Notes: a model not told the origin generated them from the letters alone. A DNA stretch of 64,000 nucleotides from Phycisphaeraceae bacterium D3-23 (GCA_039555135.1 CP114179.1:2790001-2854000), one strand, 5' to 3'; counted from the stretch's first letter, positions 37,789 through 47,212 are shown. Program-made: numbers and translations.

Positions 37789-38643
37789 TTACCCCTTCAC
37801 CGCGCCGGCGGTGAGGCCGGCGATGAAGTCGCGTTGGAGCAGGAGGAACAGCACGAGCACGGGCGCGACGGCGATCAGGGTGCCCGCCATGATGAGCCCA
37901 TACTCCGTGCCGTAGGGCCCGCGGAGCTGGGCGACGTAGACCGAGAGCGGGAGCATGTCGGGGGACTGGATGATGATCTGTGGCGCGATGAAGTTGTTCC
38001 AGGTGCCCAGGTAGGTGATGAGCAGGAACGCGCCGACCATCGGGCGGACCATGGGCAGGGCGATGGTGAAGAACAGGCGTAGCTCGCCGCAGCCGTCGAC
38101 GCGGGCGGCCTCGAGCATCTCGTTGGGCATGCTGGAGATAAACGCCTGGCGGAAGAGGTAGACGCCGAACGCCGGCGCGAGCGCGGGGAGGATAAGCCCG
38201 CCGTAGCTGTCCAAGAGCCCAAGCCAGTACACGACCTGGTACCCGGGGGCAAGCAGCAGCGCCGCGGGTACCGCCAACGCGCCCATCACCAGCCACAGCA
38301 TCACGCCCTGCCCACGGAAGCGGTACTTCGCCAGCGCGTAGCCGCCCATCGCCGAGCAAAGCGTCGCGCCCACCGCCGTGACCGACGCGAGGAAGAACGA
38401 GTTAACCGTCGCGCGGGCGATCCCCGTTTCAGTGAACAGCGTCTTGAAGTGTTTGCCGGTGAAGCCCGACCAGTCGACCTGCCACCACGCGCCATCGGTG
38501 GGCCAGAACACGAAGGTGAAGAACGTCGCCTGCGACTTGAACGCGGAGAACAGCAGGTAGACAAACGGGACCAACGTGACCGCCGCGAAGATACTGAGCG
38601 CGGTGTAGAGCAGCACGGTCGTGAAGGGTTTGGAGCGGGTCAT
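37789..38643 (-). CDS. Carbohydrate ABC transporter permease (MalG-like)
   Basis: 284-residue inner-membrane permease with six predicted membrane segments and the EAA loop typical of sugar importers (EMLEAARVDGCGELRLFFTI followed by ALPMVRPM). N-terminus TVLLYTALSIFAAVTLVPFV is the first membrane helix. Start codon overlaps the stop of the upstream permease by 4 bp (ATGA). Third gene of a solute-binding protein, MalF-like, MalG-like operon. Confidence 0.93.
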   Translation of the reverse strand: MTRSKPFTTVLLYTALSIFAAVTLVPFVYLLFSAFKSQATFFTFVFWPTDGAWWQVDWSGFTGKHFKTLFTETGIARATVNSFFLASVTAVGATLCSAMGGYALAKYRFRGQGVMLWLVMGALAVPAALLLAPGYQVVYWLGLLDSYGGLILPALAPAFGVYLFRQAFISSMPNEMLEAARVDGCGELRLFFTIALPMVRPMVGAFLLITYLGTWNNFIAPQIIIQSPDMLPLSVYVAQLRGPYGTEYGLIMAGTLIAVAPVLVLFLLLQRDFIAGLTAGAVKG

Positions 38644-39587
38644 ACGTCACTCCCCCGGAGTCGGCCGTAGAACTGCTGCGCGACGGCGAAGGCGAAGAGG
38701 GCGATCGCGAGGACCCAGCCCACGGCACTGGCATAGCCCAGGTCGCCTCGGTCGAATCCCTGCTGGTAGAGGTACATCACGAGCGTGAGCCCCTGGTTGT
38801 TGGGGCCCGCGGTCTCGTTGAGAAGGAGGTAGGGCAGTTCGAAGAGCTGGAAGCTGCCGATGAGCGAGAGCAGGAGCACGAACGACGCGATCGGCCGGAT
38901 GGCGGGGAGCGTGACGTTGACAAAGCGGTGCCAGGCGTTGGCGCCGTCGATCTCTGCGGCTTCGAGTTGGCTCTTGTCGACGTTCTGCAGCGCGGCCAGG
39001 AAGTAGACCATGTTGAACCCGACGTACATCCAAAACGCCGCGATGATGAGCGTCCACATGACATAGTTCTGGAGCCAGGGGAACTCGATGTCGAATGTGA
39101 AAGGTACGCTAAGTGTTTGGCCGCCAAGAAATGAAGGCAGCTGATACTCCAAGCTTGTCAGTGTGTGCAGTGCGACATTCAAGAGCCCGGTGTTTTTCTC
39201 GAAGACAAGCCCCGCGAGGATGGCGACAAACGGGAGCCCCACGAGGACGGGCGCAAAGAAGATCGCGCGCCAGAACCCGCGGGCCTTGAGCTTCGGGCTG
39301 TTGAGCAGGAGTGCCAGCCCTAGCGATGCGGGGAGTTGGATGAACACACTCGCCGCGGCAAAGACGGCGGTGTTGCGGACGGCGGTCCAGAACAGCGGGT
39401 CCTGCACCATCCACGAAAAGTTCTTCGTGCCGACGAACTCGGCGACGCGCGGCCCGGCGTTCTGGTGGAACGCCATCTTCACCGACAGCAGCATCGGATA
39501 CGCCAAAAAGACCGCGAACACGATCAGGAACGGCGCGGCCCAGAAGTACGGCACCCAGGCAGGGTGCTGGCGGAATCGTTTACTCAT
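38640..39587 (-). CDS. Carbohydrate ABC transporter permease (MalF-like)
   Basis: 315 residues from ATG 39587 (MSKRFRQHPAWVPYFWAAPF), which overlaps the stop of the solute-binding protein gene by 8 bp; the longer open frame only extends into that gene. About six membrane segments and the EAA motif (QLEAAEIDGANAWHRFVNVT then LPAIRPI). Partner of the MalG-like permease for import of an oligosaccharide or sugar. Confidence 0.93.
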   Translation of the reverse strand: MSKRFRQHPAWVPYFWAAPFLIVFAVFLAYPMLLSVKMAFHQNAGPRVAEFVGTKNFSWMVQDPLFWTAVRNTAVFAAASVFIQLPASLGLALLLNSPKLKARGFWRAIFFAPVLVGLPFVAILAGLVFEKNTGLLNVALHTLTSLEYQLPSFLGGQTLSVPFTFDIEFPWLQNYVMWTLIIAAFWMYVGFNMVYFLAALQNVDKSQLEAAEIDGANAWHRFVNVTLPAIRPIASFVLLLSLIGSFQLFELPYLLLNETAGPNNQGLTLVMYLYQQGFDRGDLGYASAVGWVLAIALFAFAVAQQFYGRLRGSDV

Positions 39588-41043
39588 CGCTCGTGCCCCC
39601 CGCGATAAAGACGTTGCGCTCCATCTCCTGGAGCATGATCGCCTCGGTCGCTTCGAGCAGGCGTTTGGCTTCGGCCTCGAGCGCGTCGGCGTCGAAGACA
39701 TCGTTGTCCTGGGCGTAGTTGTGCAGCCGGGTCGACGTGTCGAGGATGCGCTGCATCGCGATCTGGTGATAAGGCGACGACGAGCGCGGGGGGACATCCA
39801 GCGCCTGCTCGATGAACGCCAGCCCCGACTGCTGCCCCGAGAAATAGTCAGACGGCTCGGCGTAGTACGGCTCGTCCCAGAGGTCCATCATCGGCGAGAT
39901 GATGTGGTTCGAGACGAACAGCTCCCGCGCCAGGTCGGTCGAGAGGTAGAGCTCCTTGGCAAACGTCCACGCGGCGTCGAAGTCCGACGTGGTCTTGGGG
40001 ATCGCGATCATCGTCCCGCCACGCACGCTCGTGCGTCGGCCGCCCGGCTCCCACGCGGGGATCGGCATCAGCTTCAGCTTCCCGCCCAGCGCCGGCATCG
40101 AGTCGATCCACACCCCCGCGAGCCAGTCCGGCATCAGCGCGGCGACGACCCGGCCCTCGAGTTTGAGCTGGTTGCCCGACGGGCTGAACTCCGGCGCATC
40201 GATCGCGATCCGGTCCGGGCCCAGGCACCAGCTCACGACCCGCGCGATGACCTGCACGTTCGCGTCGCTCGCGATCAGCGAGTTGCCGTCGGTATCAAAC
40301 GTGCCACCGCCGGCTTGGAGCAGCAGGACCTGCAGGTCGTCCAGGCTGGTATACCACAGCCCGAGCAGGTATCGGTCACTCGTCCCGTTGTCGTCGAGGT
40401 CGGCGATGAGCGGCCGCATCAGACGCTCGAAGTCGTCCCAGGTCTCGATGTCATTGACGTCGATGCCCGCGGCCTCGACCAGGTCGGCGCGGTAGCACAG
40501 CAGGACCGGGTGGACATCGTGCGGCAGGCCGAAGATCCGGCCGCGTGAGGTCCACGGCGCGAACGAGGCGGGGTTGAGCCGCTGGTCGATGCCCTCCTGC
40601 TTGATGATGTCGGTGAGGTCGTAGAACCCGATATCTTCGACCGGCCCGGCGGCGAACCGGCCCATCATCGGCTGCTCGACTTCGACGAGGTCGGCGGTCG
40701 GGGTCTGGGCCCAGAACCCGGCCTGGGTGCGCTGGGCCAGGGCCCCGGTGGAGATCGTCGAGAGCACCACGGGCTGGTAGCGGGGGTCGTCCGGCGGGAG
40801 GTCGGCGTTCCACGCGTCGATGACGGGGTTGTACATCCGGGCGTGGTGCTGGGCAAAGGTCCAGAAGGTCAGCCCCTCGCGCTCGGCTCGGGGCCAGACC
40901 AGCACCGCGAGGGTCGAAGCCAGGGCGATCGCGAGGATGACGGCGGGCCCGATGGGCAGCGAAGCCCCGATACTGGACCGCGAGCGGGGATATCGGGCCC
41001 GCCGAGCGTTACATTTTGTTACATGACGTCTCGACATGGCCAT
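39580..41043 (-). CDS. Extracellular solute-binding protein of sugar ABC transporter
   Basis: 487 residues, SBP family 1 (maltose-binding-like). The N-terminus has one hydrophobic helix (GPAVILAIALASTLAVLVWP) and no lipobox cysteine, so it is probably membrane-anchored rather than a lipoprotein. Binding-protein features include FGLPHDVHPVLLCYRADLVE and WDDFERLMRPLIADLDDNGT, plus FAKELYLSTDLARELFVSNH near the C-terminus. First gene of the importer operon, divergent from the LacI regulator. The start could also be ATG 41037. The ATPase subunit is missing from the locus. Confidence 0.9.
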   Translation of the reverse strand: MAMSRRHVTKCNARRARYPRSRSSIGASLPIGPAVILAIALASTLAVLVWPRAEREGLTFWTFAQHHARMYNPVIDAWNADLPPDDPRYQPVVLSTISTGALAQRTQAGFWAQTPTADLVEVEQPMMGRFAAGPVEDIGFYDLTDIIKQEGIDQRLNPASFAPWTSRGRIFGLPHDVHPVLLCYRADLVEAAGIDVNDIETWDDFERLMRPLIADLDDNGTSDRYLLGLWYTSLDDLQVLLLQAGGGTFDTDGNSLIASDANVQVIARVVSWCLGPDRIAIDAPEFSPSGNQLKLEGRVVAALMPDWLAGVWIDSMPALGGKLKLMPIPAWEPGGRRTSVRGGTMIAIPKTTSDFDAAWTFAKELYLSTDLARELFVSNHIISPMMDLWDEPYYAEPSDYFSGQQSGLAFIEQALDVPPRSSSPYHQIAMQRILDTSTRLHNYAQDNDVFDADALEAEAKRLLEATEAIMLQEMERNVFIAGGTSDE

Positions 41044-41103
41044 GATGATACACGAGTTGTTGCGCAGGCACTAAGCAAATTTCAGAATTTTTTACGAATT
41101 GCC

Positions 41104-41131
41104 TTGACAGTAGGCACGTCTGCGTTATGAT
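41104..41131 (+). promoter_or_regulatory. Sigma-70-like promoter for the LacI gene
   Basis: TTGACA (41104-41109) and TATGAT (41126-41131) with 16-bp spacing; predicted start site about 38 bp before the ATG. Best match to the consensus found in this window. Confidence 0.7.
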
Positions 41132-41136
41132 ACTCG

Positions 41137-41156
41137 CTGTCTCATTCCTGAAACAG
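41137..41156. promoter_or_regulatory. Candidate operator for the LacI-family regulator
   Basis: CTGTCTC and GAAACAG form a 7-bp inverted repeat (six matches) with a 6-bp spacer, placed at the expected transcription start just downstream of the -10 box, a position suited to autorepression. It lacks the central CG usual in LacI-family sites. Confidence 0.35.
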
Positions 41157-41175
41157 TTACATTTGGATTGAAAAC

Positions 41176-42195
41176 ATGGCCAGCGTCAGACAGATCGCCA
41201 AACAAGCCGGGGTTTCGACCGCCACCGTGTCCCGGGTGATGAACAACAGCCCGCAGGTCAGCGGCGAAGCCAAGCGGAAGGTGATGACGGTGATCAACGG
41301 CTCGAACTACATGCCGACGGTGGGTAAGAAGTCGACGACGAACATCGCATACCTCTTTACCGATTCGATCACGCTGTCGTCGCCCTACGACGCGGGCGTG
41401 ATGGCCGGGCTCAGTGCCGGGCTGGAGCAGCGTCGGCTCGACCTGCTCATCCTCAATGCACGGACCTGCCGCGAGTCGGGCGAGACCTTCAGCCAGATGT
41501 TCCGGCGCAAGGGCGTCCAGGGCGTGATCGTTCGGACGACCGCCGGGACCCGCGAGGTGTGCAAGACGATCCTTGAGAGTGGTGTGCCGGCCGTGGTCCT
41601 GGGCGACCAGATCGAGGGCCACGAAGATGTCTGTGTCGATGTGGATTCGCGGGACGCGAGCCGGGACGCCGTCGAGCACCTCATCGGGCTGGGCCACCGC
41701 AGCGTCGGGTTCTGCACCAACATTGTTGACGACAAGGACCACCTCGACCGCTTCGAGGGCTATCGCGAAGCGCTTGCGAACGCCGGGATCGAGTTTGATG
41801 GCCGGCTGATGTTCCGTGTCCCGGCCAACCGGCAGGGCGGCGAGCAGTTTGTCCGCCGGCTTGCGGCGATGGTGGATCGGCCCAGCGCCGTGTTCGTCGC
41901 CGACCCCGCGACCTGTGTCGGCATGCTGACCGAGGCCCGCCGGCAGGGCATCGATATCCCCAATGATCTTTCCATCGTCGGCTTCGACGATTCCGAGGCG
42001 CGTTTTGGCACATCACCTGAGCTGACTGCGGTGTGTCAGGACTCGGAGCTGTTGGGTCGTCACGCGATGGCGGTCTTGATGTCCGGGCTGTCCTCGGGGC
42101 CTTTGGATTCCGACGGGGCGCGTCAATTGCGTGCCTGGCTCGAAGTCAACGCGACGACCGCCGCTGTGCCCGCAACGACCGAGGCGACCGACTAA
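41176..42195 (+). CDS. LacI family transcriptional regulator
   Basis: 339 residues. N-terminal helix-turn-helix and hinge (SVRQIAKQAGVSTATVSRVM then NNSPQVSGEAKRKV), followed by the periplasmic-binding-like effector domain (GVIVRTTAGTREVCK, FVADPATCVGMLTEARRQG, IVGFDDSEARFGTSPELTAV). Divergent from the sugar ABC importer and upstream of PEP-CTERM, pseudopilin and glycosidase genes, so it probably represses this sugar locus until its inducer appears. The inducer is unknown, likely a glucoside or short glucan given the GH1 gene. Confidence 0.93.
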   Translation: MASVRQIAKQAGVSTATVSRVMNNSPQVSGEAKRKVMTVINGSNYMPTVGKKSTTNIAYLFTDSITLSSPYDAGVMAGLSAGLEQRRLDLLILNARTCRESGETFSQMFRRKGVQGVIVRTTAGTREVCKTILESGVPAVVLGDQIEGHEDVCVDVDSRDASRDAVEHLIGLGHRSVGFCTNIVDDKDHLDRFEGYREALANAGIEFDGRLMFRVPANRQGGEQFVRRLAAMVDRPSAVFVADPATCVGMLTEARRQGIDIPNDLSIVGFDDSEARFGTSPELTAVCQDSELLGRHAMAVLMSGLSSGPLDSDGARQLRAWLEVNATTAAVPATTEATD

Positions 42196-42260
42196 TTGTT
42201 CTACTTTTTGGCGATTTTTTCGCCGACTTTCCCCCACCCCTTCTTGATAGGAGAAGACCG

Positions 42261-42896
42261 ATGATGATTCGCAAAGCAACAACGGCAGTGATGATGATGG
42301 CAGCGCTGGCCCTGGCCGGGTCCGCTTCTGCGTCACTGGTGAACGCTGGCTTCGAGACCGACGACACCTCCGGCGGCGACACCGGCACCCCGACCGGCTG
42401 GCAGGGTTTCAACAACAACTTCACCAGCTCGCAGTCGGCTCCTGCGTTCGAAGGCGTCAACGTCGTGAAGATGTTCGGCCCCTTCGGCGGCATCGGCGAA
42501 GCGTCGGGCATCTTCCAGGATGTCGCGGCCTCGGCCGGTGACAACGTCGTCGCCAGCGTCCAGGCCCAGAACTGGTCCGGCGACGCGCTGGGCGGCAACA
42601 ACTTCGGCGCGATCAACATCGAGTTCTACGATGCCGCTGGTGCCCAGCTCGAAGTCGCCTTCGGCGATCAGATCGTTGCGGGTTCGACTCAGGACGTATG
42701 GATGCAACTCGACGCTTCCGGCGTCGCCCCCGCGGGCACGACCACCGCGCGTCTCGTCCTGCTGCACGTCCAGAACTCCGACCCCGTTGCCGGTGGCTCG
42801 GTCTTCTACGACGCCGCATCGATCACCGTCCCCGAGCCCGGCTCGCTCGCGCTGCTCGGCCTCGGTGGCCTGGCGCTCCTGCGTCGCCGCCGCTAA
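42261..42896 (+). CDS. PEP-CTERM sorting domain protein
   Basis: 211-residue secreted protein. ATG 42261 has AGGAG eight bases upstream, then signal peptide MMIRKATTAVMMMAALALAG. The mature part starts SLVNAGFETDDTSGGDTGTP, a pattern common to planctomycete PEP-CTERM jelly-roll proteins, and ends with VPEPGSLALLGLGG plus RRRR. Sits 65 bp after lacI and before a pseudopilin gene. Function unknown; carbohydrate binding on the surface is possible. Confidence 0.83.
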   Translation: MMIRKATTAVMMMAALALAGSASASLVNAGFETDDTSGGDTGTPTGWQGFNNNFTSSQSAPAFEGVNVVKMFGPFGGIGEASGIFQDVAASAGDNVVASVQAQNWSGDALGGNNFGAINIEFYDAAGAQLEVAFGDQIVAGSTQDVWMQLDASGVAPAGTTTARLVLLHVQNSDPVAGGSVFYDAASITVPEPGSLALLGLGGLALLRRRR

Positions 42897-42911
42897 TCAC
42901 GCTTCCTCCTA

Positions 42912-42944
42912 GTGGCCCTACGCCTAACCGCGCGGGGCCGCTTT
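42912..42944 (+). terminator. Hairpin after PEP-CTERM gene, weak terminator
   Basis: GTGGCCC pairs with GGGCCGC (one G-U pair) across a 15-base loop, then CTTTC. Same relative place as the hairpins at 17666, 23800, 37542 and 47983. Confidence 0.4.
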
Positions 42945-43040
42945 CAGCATCCCAACGATACACAGCTAGGGCGACGGCATGTACCGCTTCCGCCTCAGCA
43001 TCAACGAGCCACGAGGACCGTCTACCCAAGGAACTTTGCC

Positions 43041-43802
43041 ATGACCCGCCAGAAGAACGCCTTTACCCTCATCGAACTCCTGGTCGTGATCTCCATCATC
43101 GCGCTTTTGATCGGCATCCTCCTGCCCGCGCTGGGCGCGGCACGCCGATCGGCCCGCACGATGCAGTGCCTCTCCAATCAGCGCGGCCATGGTGTCGGGT
43201 TCATCGGCTATGGCCTCGAAAACAAAGACCTGTTGCCCCACAGCTACTACTCAATCCCCGACGCGACCGAGCCGACCGGCTTCCGTCAGGCGGACTGGAT
43301 GGTCACGATTACGGGGTATATGACCGCCGAGGAAGCGACCTACCAGGCCGGCACCGAAGCGGTCGAGACGTTCGCCTGCCCCAGCGCCGCGATCAGCAGC
43401 GGCAGCAAGCAATACTCATCCCACCCCGTCTTGATCCCTTCACTCGGCTTCGGCGCGCCTGACCAGCAGGTCAAGATCTCCAGCCAGCTGCGAACGACCG
43501 AGATCATGATGTCGACCGACGGGGCCCAGGTCCCGAACCTGAACGACGACGCCGCCGCCGACGCGTATCAGATCTACGACGCCGACGGGATGGGCGACTC
43601 GACCAAGTGGTACTACGACTCGACCGACACGGACAATGATGATGCGATCGCGGTGGGTTTGAATGAAGACTCCAACGCCGCGCAGGGCCACATCCGCTGG
43701 CGTCACGGCGACGACACCGCGATCAACATGCTCTTCCTCGACGGCCACGCCGAGACCCTGCGGCAGGGCGATGTGCTCAACGAGAACATCCGCATCGACT
43801 GA
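43041..43802 (+). CDS. Pseudopilin-like protein (prepilin N-methylation, H-X-DG type)
   Basis: 253 residues from ATG 43041 with AAGGAA upstream. Prepilin N-terminus [20 protein letters not shown], then a globular part ending with WRHGDDTAINMLFLDGHAET, the histidine-DG element. Partner of the PEP-CTERM gene at 42261. The DNA of the first 90 bases is nearly the same as in the pseudopilin genes at 19657, 23939 and 48063, while the rest differs strongly. Confidence 0.85.
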   Translation: MTRQKNAFTLIELLVVISIIALLIGILLPALGAARRSARTMQCLSNQRGHGVGFIGYGLENKDLLPHSYYSIPDATEPTGFRQADWMVTITGYMTAEEATYQAGTEAVETFACPSAAISSGSKQYSSHPVLIPSLGFGAPDQQVKISSQLRTTEIMMSTDGAQVPNLNDDAAADAYQIYDADGMGDSTKWYYDSTDTDNDDAIAVGLNEDSNAAQGHIRWRHGDDTAINMLFLDGHAETLRQGDVLNENIRID

Positions 43803-43859
43803 GCCGCTGCGTCCGCGTCTTTCCTCATCCACTTGGTCTCATTCTCGGAACGGTTTCGC

Positions 43860-45671
43860 ATGCCTGTACGACGTTTCATCTTGTGTTTGCTGGCCGCGTT
43901 GGCCCTGCCACTGATCGCCTCGGCGCAGCCGATCGAGGTCGAGTTGCGGCAGACCGATTCGGGCTGGCGGCTCCTCCGGGGGGGCGAGCCGTTCCGGGTC
44001 CACGGCGCGGGCGGGCTCGAACAGCTCGATCTCCTCGCGGCCAGCGGCGGCAACTCGATCCGCACGTGGGGCGTCGGCGACGACACCCTCGAGCTGCTCG
44101 ATGAGGCGCACGCACACGGCATCGCCGTCACGCTGGGGATCTGGATTCAGCACGAGCGCCACGGCTTCGACTACCGCGACTTCGAAGCTGTTGCGCAGCA
44201 GTTCGAGATGGTCCGCGAAGCCGTCCTTGCTTACAAGGACCACCCCGCGGTCCTGATGTGGGGCATCGGCAACGAGATGGAGGGCTACGAAGAAGGCAGC
44301 GACCCCGCGATCTGGTCGCACATCGAGGCCTGCGCCGCACTCGTCAAACGCCTCGACCCGCACCACCCAACCATGACCGTCATCGCCGAAATCGGCGGCC
44401 GCAAGGTCGAGGCGATCAATCGGCTGTGCCCGTCGATCGATGTGATCGGCATCAACAGCTACGGCGGTGCGCCGTCGGTCCCAGAGCGCTACGCCGCGCT
44501 CGAGTCCGGCAAGCCGTACATCGTGACGGAGTTCGGCCCGCTGGGGCCTTGGGAAATCGGCCGGACGACTTATGGCGCGGCAGAGGAGGCGACGAGCACG
44601 CAGAAAGCCGAGATGTACCGCAATGCCTACGCCGCGATCGACGCCGACCGCGTCAACGGGCTTGGGTCGTATGCGTTTCTTTGGGGCAGCAAGGTCGAGG
44701 CGACCACGACATGGTTCGGCATGCTCCTGGCCGACGGCAGCAAGGTCAACACGGTCGACGCGATGGCCCAGTGCTGGTCGGGCGAGCTGCCCGACGACCT
44801 GTGCCCGGCCATCGAGCCATTGTCGATCACAAGCGACCGCACGACCGACCCCGGCGGCGAAGTCCGTGTTGAGCTGGTCGCAAGCGACCCCGAGGGCGGC
44901 GAGCTGACCGCGCAGTGGATGCTCACCGCCGACGCGATGAACTATGTCACGGGCGGCGACGTCATCGCCGAGCCGCCGAGCTACCCGGACCTGGTGGGCG
45001 AATGCGACACGACCGGCTGCGCAATCACGCTGCCCGAACGCCCCGGCGTGTACCGCCTGTTCGTGGTCGTCAAAGACGCGGCGGGCAACGCGGCGACGGC
45101 GAACGTCCCGCTGCATGTCGCGAGCAACGAGCCGATCGCGTCCGATGAGATTGATCTGCCGGCCGTGGTCTATGCCGAATCGGACGACACGATGCCCTGG
45201 ACCCCGTCGGGCTTCATGGGCACGACCGACGCGATTTCGATGGACCCCGCCTGCACCGAGCAGCCCCACGCCGGCGACACCTGCCTGCAGGTGGGCTACA
45301 GCGCTAACGGCGAGTGGGGCGGCGTAGTCTGGCAGAGCCCGGTCGACGACTGGGGCGACGAAGAGGGCGGCTACGACTTGTCCGGCGCACGCGTGCTTGA
45401 GTTTTGGGCGCGCGGCGAATCGGGCGGCGAGGTCGTCAACTTCGGCTTCGGCATCCTCGGCGCGGACAAGCCCTTCCCCGATTCGCACAAGGGCGAGCTC
45501 GAAGGCGTTGAGCTAACCACCGAGTGGCGTCAGTACACGATCGCGATCCCCGCGGATGCGGACCTTCGCCGGATCAAGACCGGGTTCTTCTGGTCGCTCG
45601 CCGGCCAGGGCGAGCCGGTCACGTTCTACCTCGACGACATCGCGTTCCGTTCGCAGGCGACCGAAGACTAG
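43860..45671 (+). CDS. Secreted clan GH-A glycoside hydrolase with C-terminal carbohydrate-binding-like domain
   Basis: 603 residues. ATG 43860 opens a signal peptide (MPVRRFILCLLAALALPLIA). A TIM-barrel domain spans about 30-300, with GNSIRTWGV, probable acid/base E139 in GIGNEMEG and nucleophile E224 in YIVTEFGPLG, the two-glutamate arrangement of clan GH-A (GH2-like). An Ig-like region (about 320-425) and a jelly-roll module resembling a carbohydrate-binding domain (about 440-600) follow. Cysteines in the last parts may form disulfides. Followed by a GH1 gene, so a beta-glucan target is likely. The exact GH family is not certain; GH158 or an unassigned group are options. Confidence 0.82.
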   Translation: MPVRRFILCLLAALALPLIASAQPIEVELRQTDSGWRLLRGGEPFRVHGAGGLEQLDLLAASGGNSIRTWGVGDDTLELLDEAHAHGIAVTLGIWIQHERHGFDYRDFEAVAQQFEMVREAVLAYKDHPAVLMWGIGNEMEGYEEGSDPAIWSHIEACAALVKRLDPHHPTMTVIAEIGGRKVEAINRLCPSIDVIGINSYGGAPSVPERYAALESGKPYIVTEFGPLGPWEIGRTTYGAAEEATSTQKAEMYRNAYAAIDADRVNGLGSYAFLWGSKVEATTTWFGMLLADGSKVNTVDAMAQCWSGELPDDLCPAIEPLSITSDRTTDPGGEVRVELVASDPEGGELTAQWMLTADAMNYVTGGDVIAEPPSYPDLVGECDTTGCAITLPERPGVYRLFVVVKDAAGNAATANVPLHVASNEPIASDEIDLPAVVYAESDDTMPWTPSGFMGTTDAISMDPACTEQPHAGDTCLQVGYSANGEWGGVVWQSPVDDWGDEEGGYDLSGARVLEFWARGESGGEVVNFGFGILGADKPFPDSHKGELEGVELTTEWRQYTIAIPADADLRRIKTGFFWSLAGQGEPVTFYLDDIAFRSQATED

Positions 45672-45680
45672 GTTTCACCT

Positions 45681-45699
45681 CGGCCGCGAAAAGCGGCCG
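45681..45699 (+). repeat. Hairpin between the two glycosidase genes
   Basis: Perfect 7-bp stem CGGCCGC/GCGGCCG with a GAAAA loop, no T-run. Lies 19 bp before the GH1 start; could stabilise or separate the two messages. Confidence 0.4.
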
Positions 45700-45717
45700 G
45701 TTTCATGGGAGTTGGAT

Positions 45718-47193
45718 ATGAGCTTTCCGCAAGAATTTGTCTGGGGCGCCGCCGCGGCGTCGTTCCAGATCGAGGGGACGAGCAAGTCGTGCCCCCGGGG
45801 CGACAGCGTCTGGGACGCCTTCTGCGACACACCGGGTAAGGTGTTCGAGGGGCACAACGGCCGCCGCGCCTGCATGCACATCGAGAAGTGGCGCGAAGAT
45901 GTCGAGCTCATGAGCGAGCTGGGATTGGATGCCTACCGCCTGTCGATCGCCTGGCCGCGCATCATGCCCGACGGCACGGGCGACGTGAACGAGGCGGGCC
46001 TGGATTTTTACAGCGACCTGGTCAACGAGTTGATCGCCGCCGGGATCACGCCCTACGTCACGCTCTACCATTGGGACCTCCCGCTCAAGCTCCAGCAGCA
46101 GGGCGGCTGGCTGAACCCGAGCATCGTCGCGTGGTTCGCCGAGTACACCCGTGTGGTCGTCGAGCGCTTGAGCGACCGGGTCAAGCACTGGATCACGCTC
46201 AACGAGCCCCAGTGCTTCGTACTCCTGGGCAACCAGACCGGCGTCCACGCGCCCGGGCTCCAACTGCCCGAGGCCGACGTCCTGCGCATCGGCCACCACG
46301 CGCTGCTCGCGCACGGCCGGGCGGTGCAGACCATCCGCGAGGTCTCCGACCAGCCCGCACAGATCGGCATCGCGCCCATCGGCGTCGTCTCCATCCCCGA
46401 GACCGAACGCCAGGTCGACATCGACGCCGCGCGGAAAGCCACCTTCGAAAACGCGGGCGACTCGCTCTTCAGCACCACGTGGTGGCTCGACCCGGTCTTC
46501 AAGGGCCGATACCCCGAGTGCGGCGTACACCCCCGGCTCAAGGACATGCCGCCGATCGCCCCCGGCGACATGGCGCTCATCAACCAGCCGATCGACTTCT
46601 GCGCCTTCAACCTCTACCAGGCCGGCGTCGTCCGCGCCGGCGCCGACGGCGAGGTCGAGCCCGTCCCCTACCGCGCGGGCTACCCCGTCACCGCGATGGA
46701 CTGGCCCGTCACCCCGGCCGGCATCTACTGGGCCAGCCGATTCCTCTATGAACGCTACGAATCGCCGCTGTACATCACCGAGAACGGCCTGAGCTGCCGC
46801 GACTGGGTCAGCATCGACGGCAAGGTTCACGACCCCAACCGCATCGACTTCCTCACCCGCTACCTGGGCTACATCGGCCGGGCCTGCGACGAAGGCATCC
46901 CCGTCGAGGGGTTCTTCCAGTGGTCGATCATGGACAACTTTGAGTGGGCCGAGGGCTACAAGGACCGCTTCGGCATGGTCTACGTCGACTTCGACACGCT
47001 CGAGCGCATTCCTAAAGATTCGTACCACTGGTACCAAGGCGTCATCGCGAACAACGGTGGCGACATCCCAGCCTGGCAGCAGTGCAACTTCGACTCGGCG
47101 CAGATCGCGACGCCCACGGCGAACCCACGGCAGAAGCTCGCCAGTATGCGTGAGACGAATCGCCGCTCCAACCGACGCGTGCCCAAAAACTAA
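45718..47193 (+). CDS. GH1 family beta-glucosidase
   Basis: 491 residues from ATG 45718 (GGGAG upstream). Full GH1 pattern: FVWGAAAASFQIEG, YRLSIAWPRIMPDG, YHWDLP, acid/base E163 in TLNEPQ, nucleophile E355 in YITENGLS and the C-terminal WSIMDNFEWAEGYKDRFGMV. No signal peptide, so it acts in the cytoplasm on short glucosides brought in by the importer. The C-terminus carries about 40 extra residues, rich in Arg and Asn, past the usual GH1 end. Forms the end of the lacI-driven locus with the extracellular glycosidase just upstream. Confidence 0.95.
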   Translation: MSFPQEFVWGAAAASFQIEGTSKSCPRGDSVWDAFCDTPGKVFEGHNGRRACMHIEKWREDVELMSELGLDAYRLSIAWPRIMPDGTGDVNEAGLDFYSDLVNELIAAGITPYVTLYHWDLPLKLQQQGGWLNPSIVAWFAEYTRVVVERLSDRVKHWITLNEPQCFVLLGNQTGVHAPGLQLPEADVLRIGHHALLAHGRAVQTIREVSDQPAQIGIAPIGVVSIPETERQVDIDAARKATFENAGDSLFSTTWWLDPVFKGRYPECGVHPRLKDMPPIAPGDMALINQPIDFCAFNLYQAGVVRAGADGEVEPVPYRAGYPVTAMDWPVTPAGIYWASRFLYERYESPLYITENGLSCRDWVSIDGKVHDPNRIDFLTRYLGYIGRACDEGIPVEGFFQWSIMDNFEWAEGYKDRFGMVYVDFDTLERIPKDSYHWYQGVIANNGGDIPAWQQCNFDSAQIATPTANPRQKLASMRETNRRSNRRVPKN

Positions 47194-47212
47194 CACAACC
47201 ATGTTCCTGAGC

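Noticed and set aside
39163-40548. 461-codon plus-strand frame
   Set aside because: Antisense to the solute-binding protein and permease genes.
42210-42229. GGCGA-TTTTT-TCGCC hairpin after lacI
   Set aside because: T residues are in the loop and the stem has only five pairs, so not listed as a terminator.
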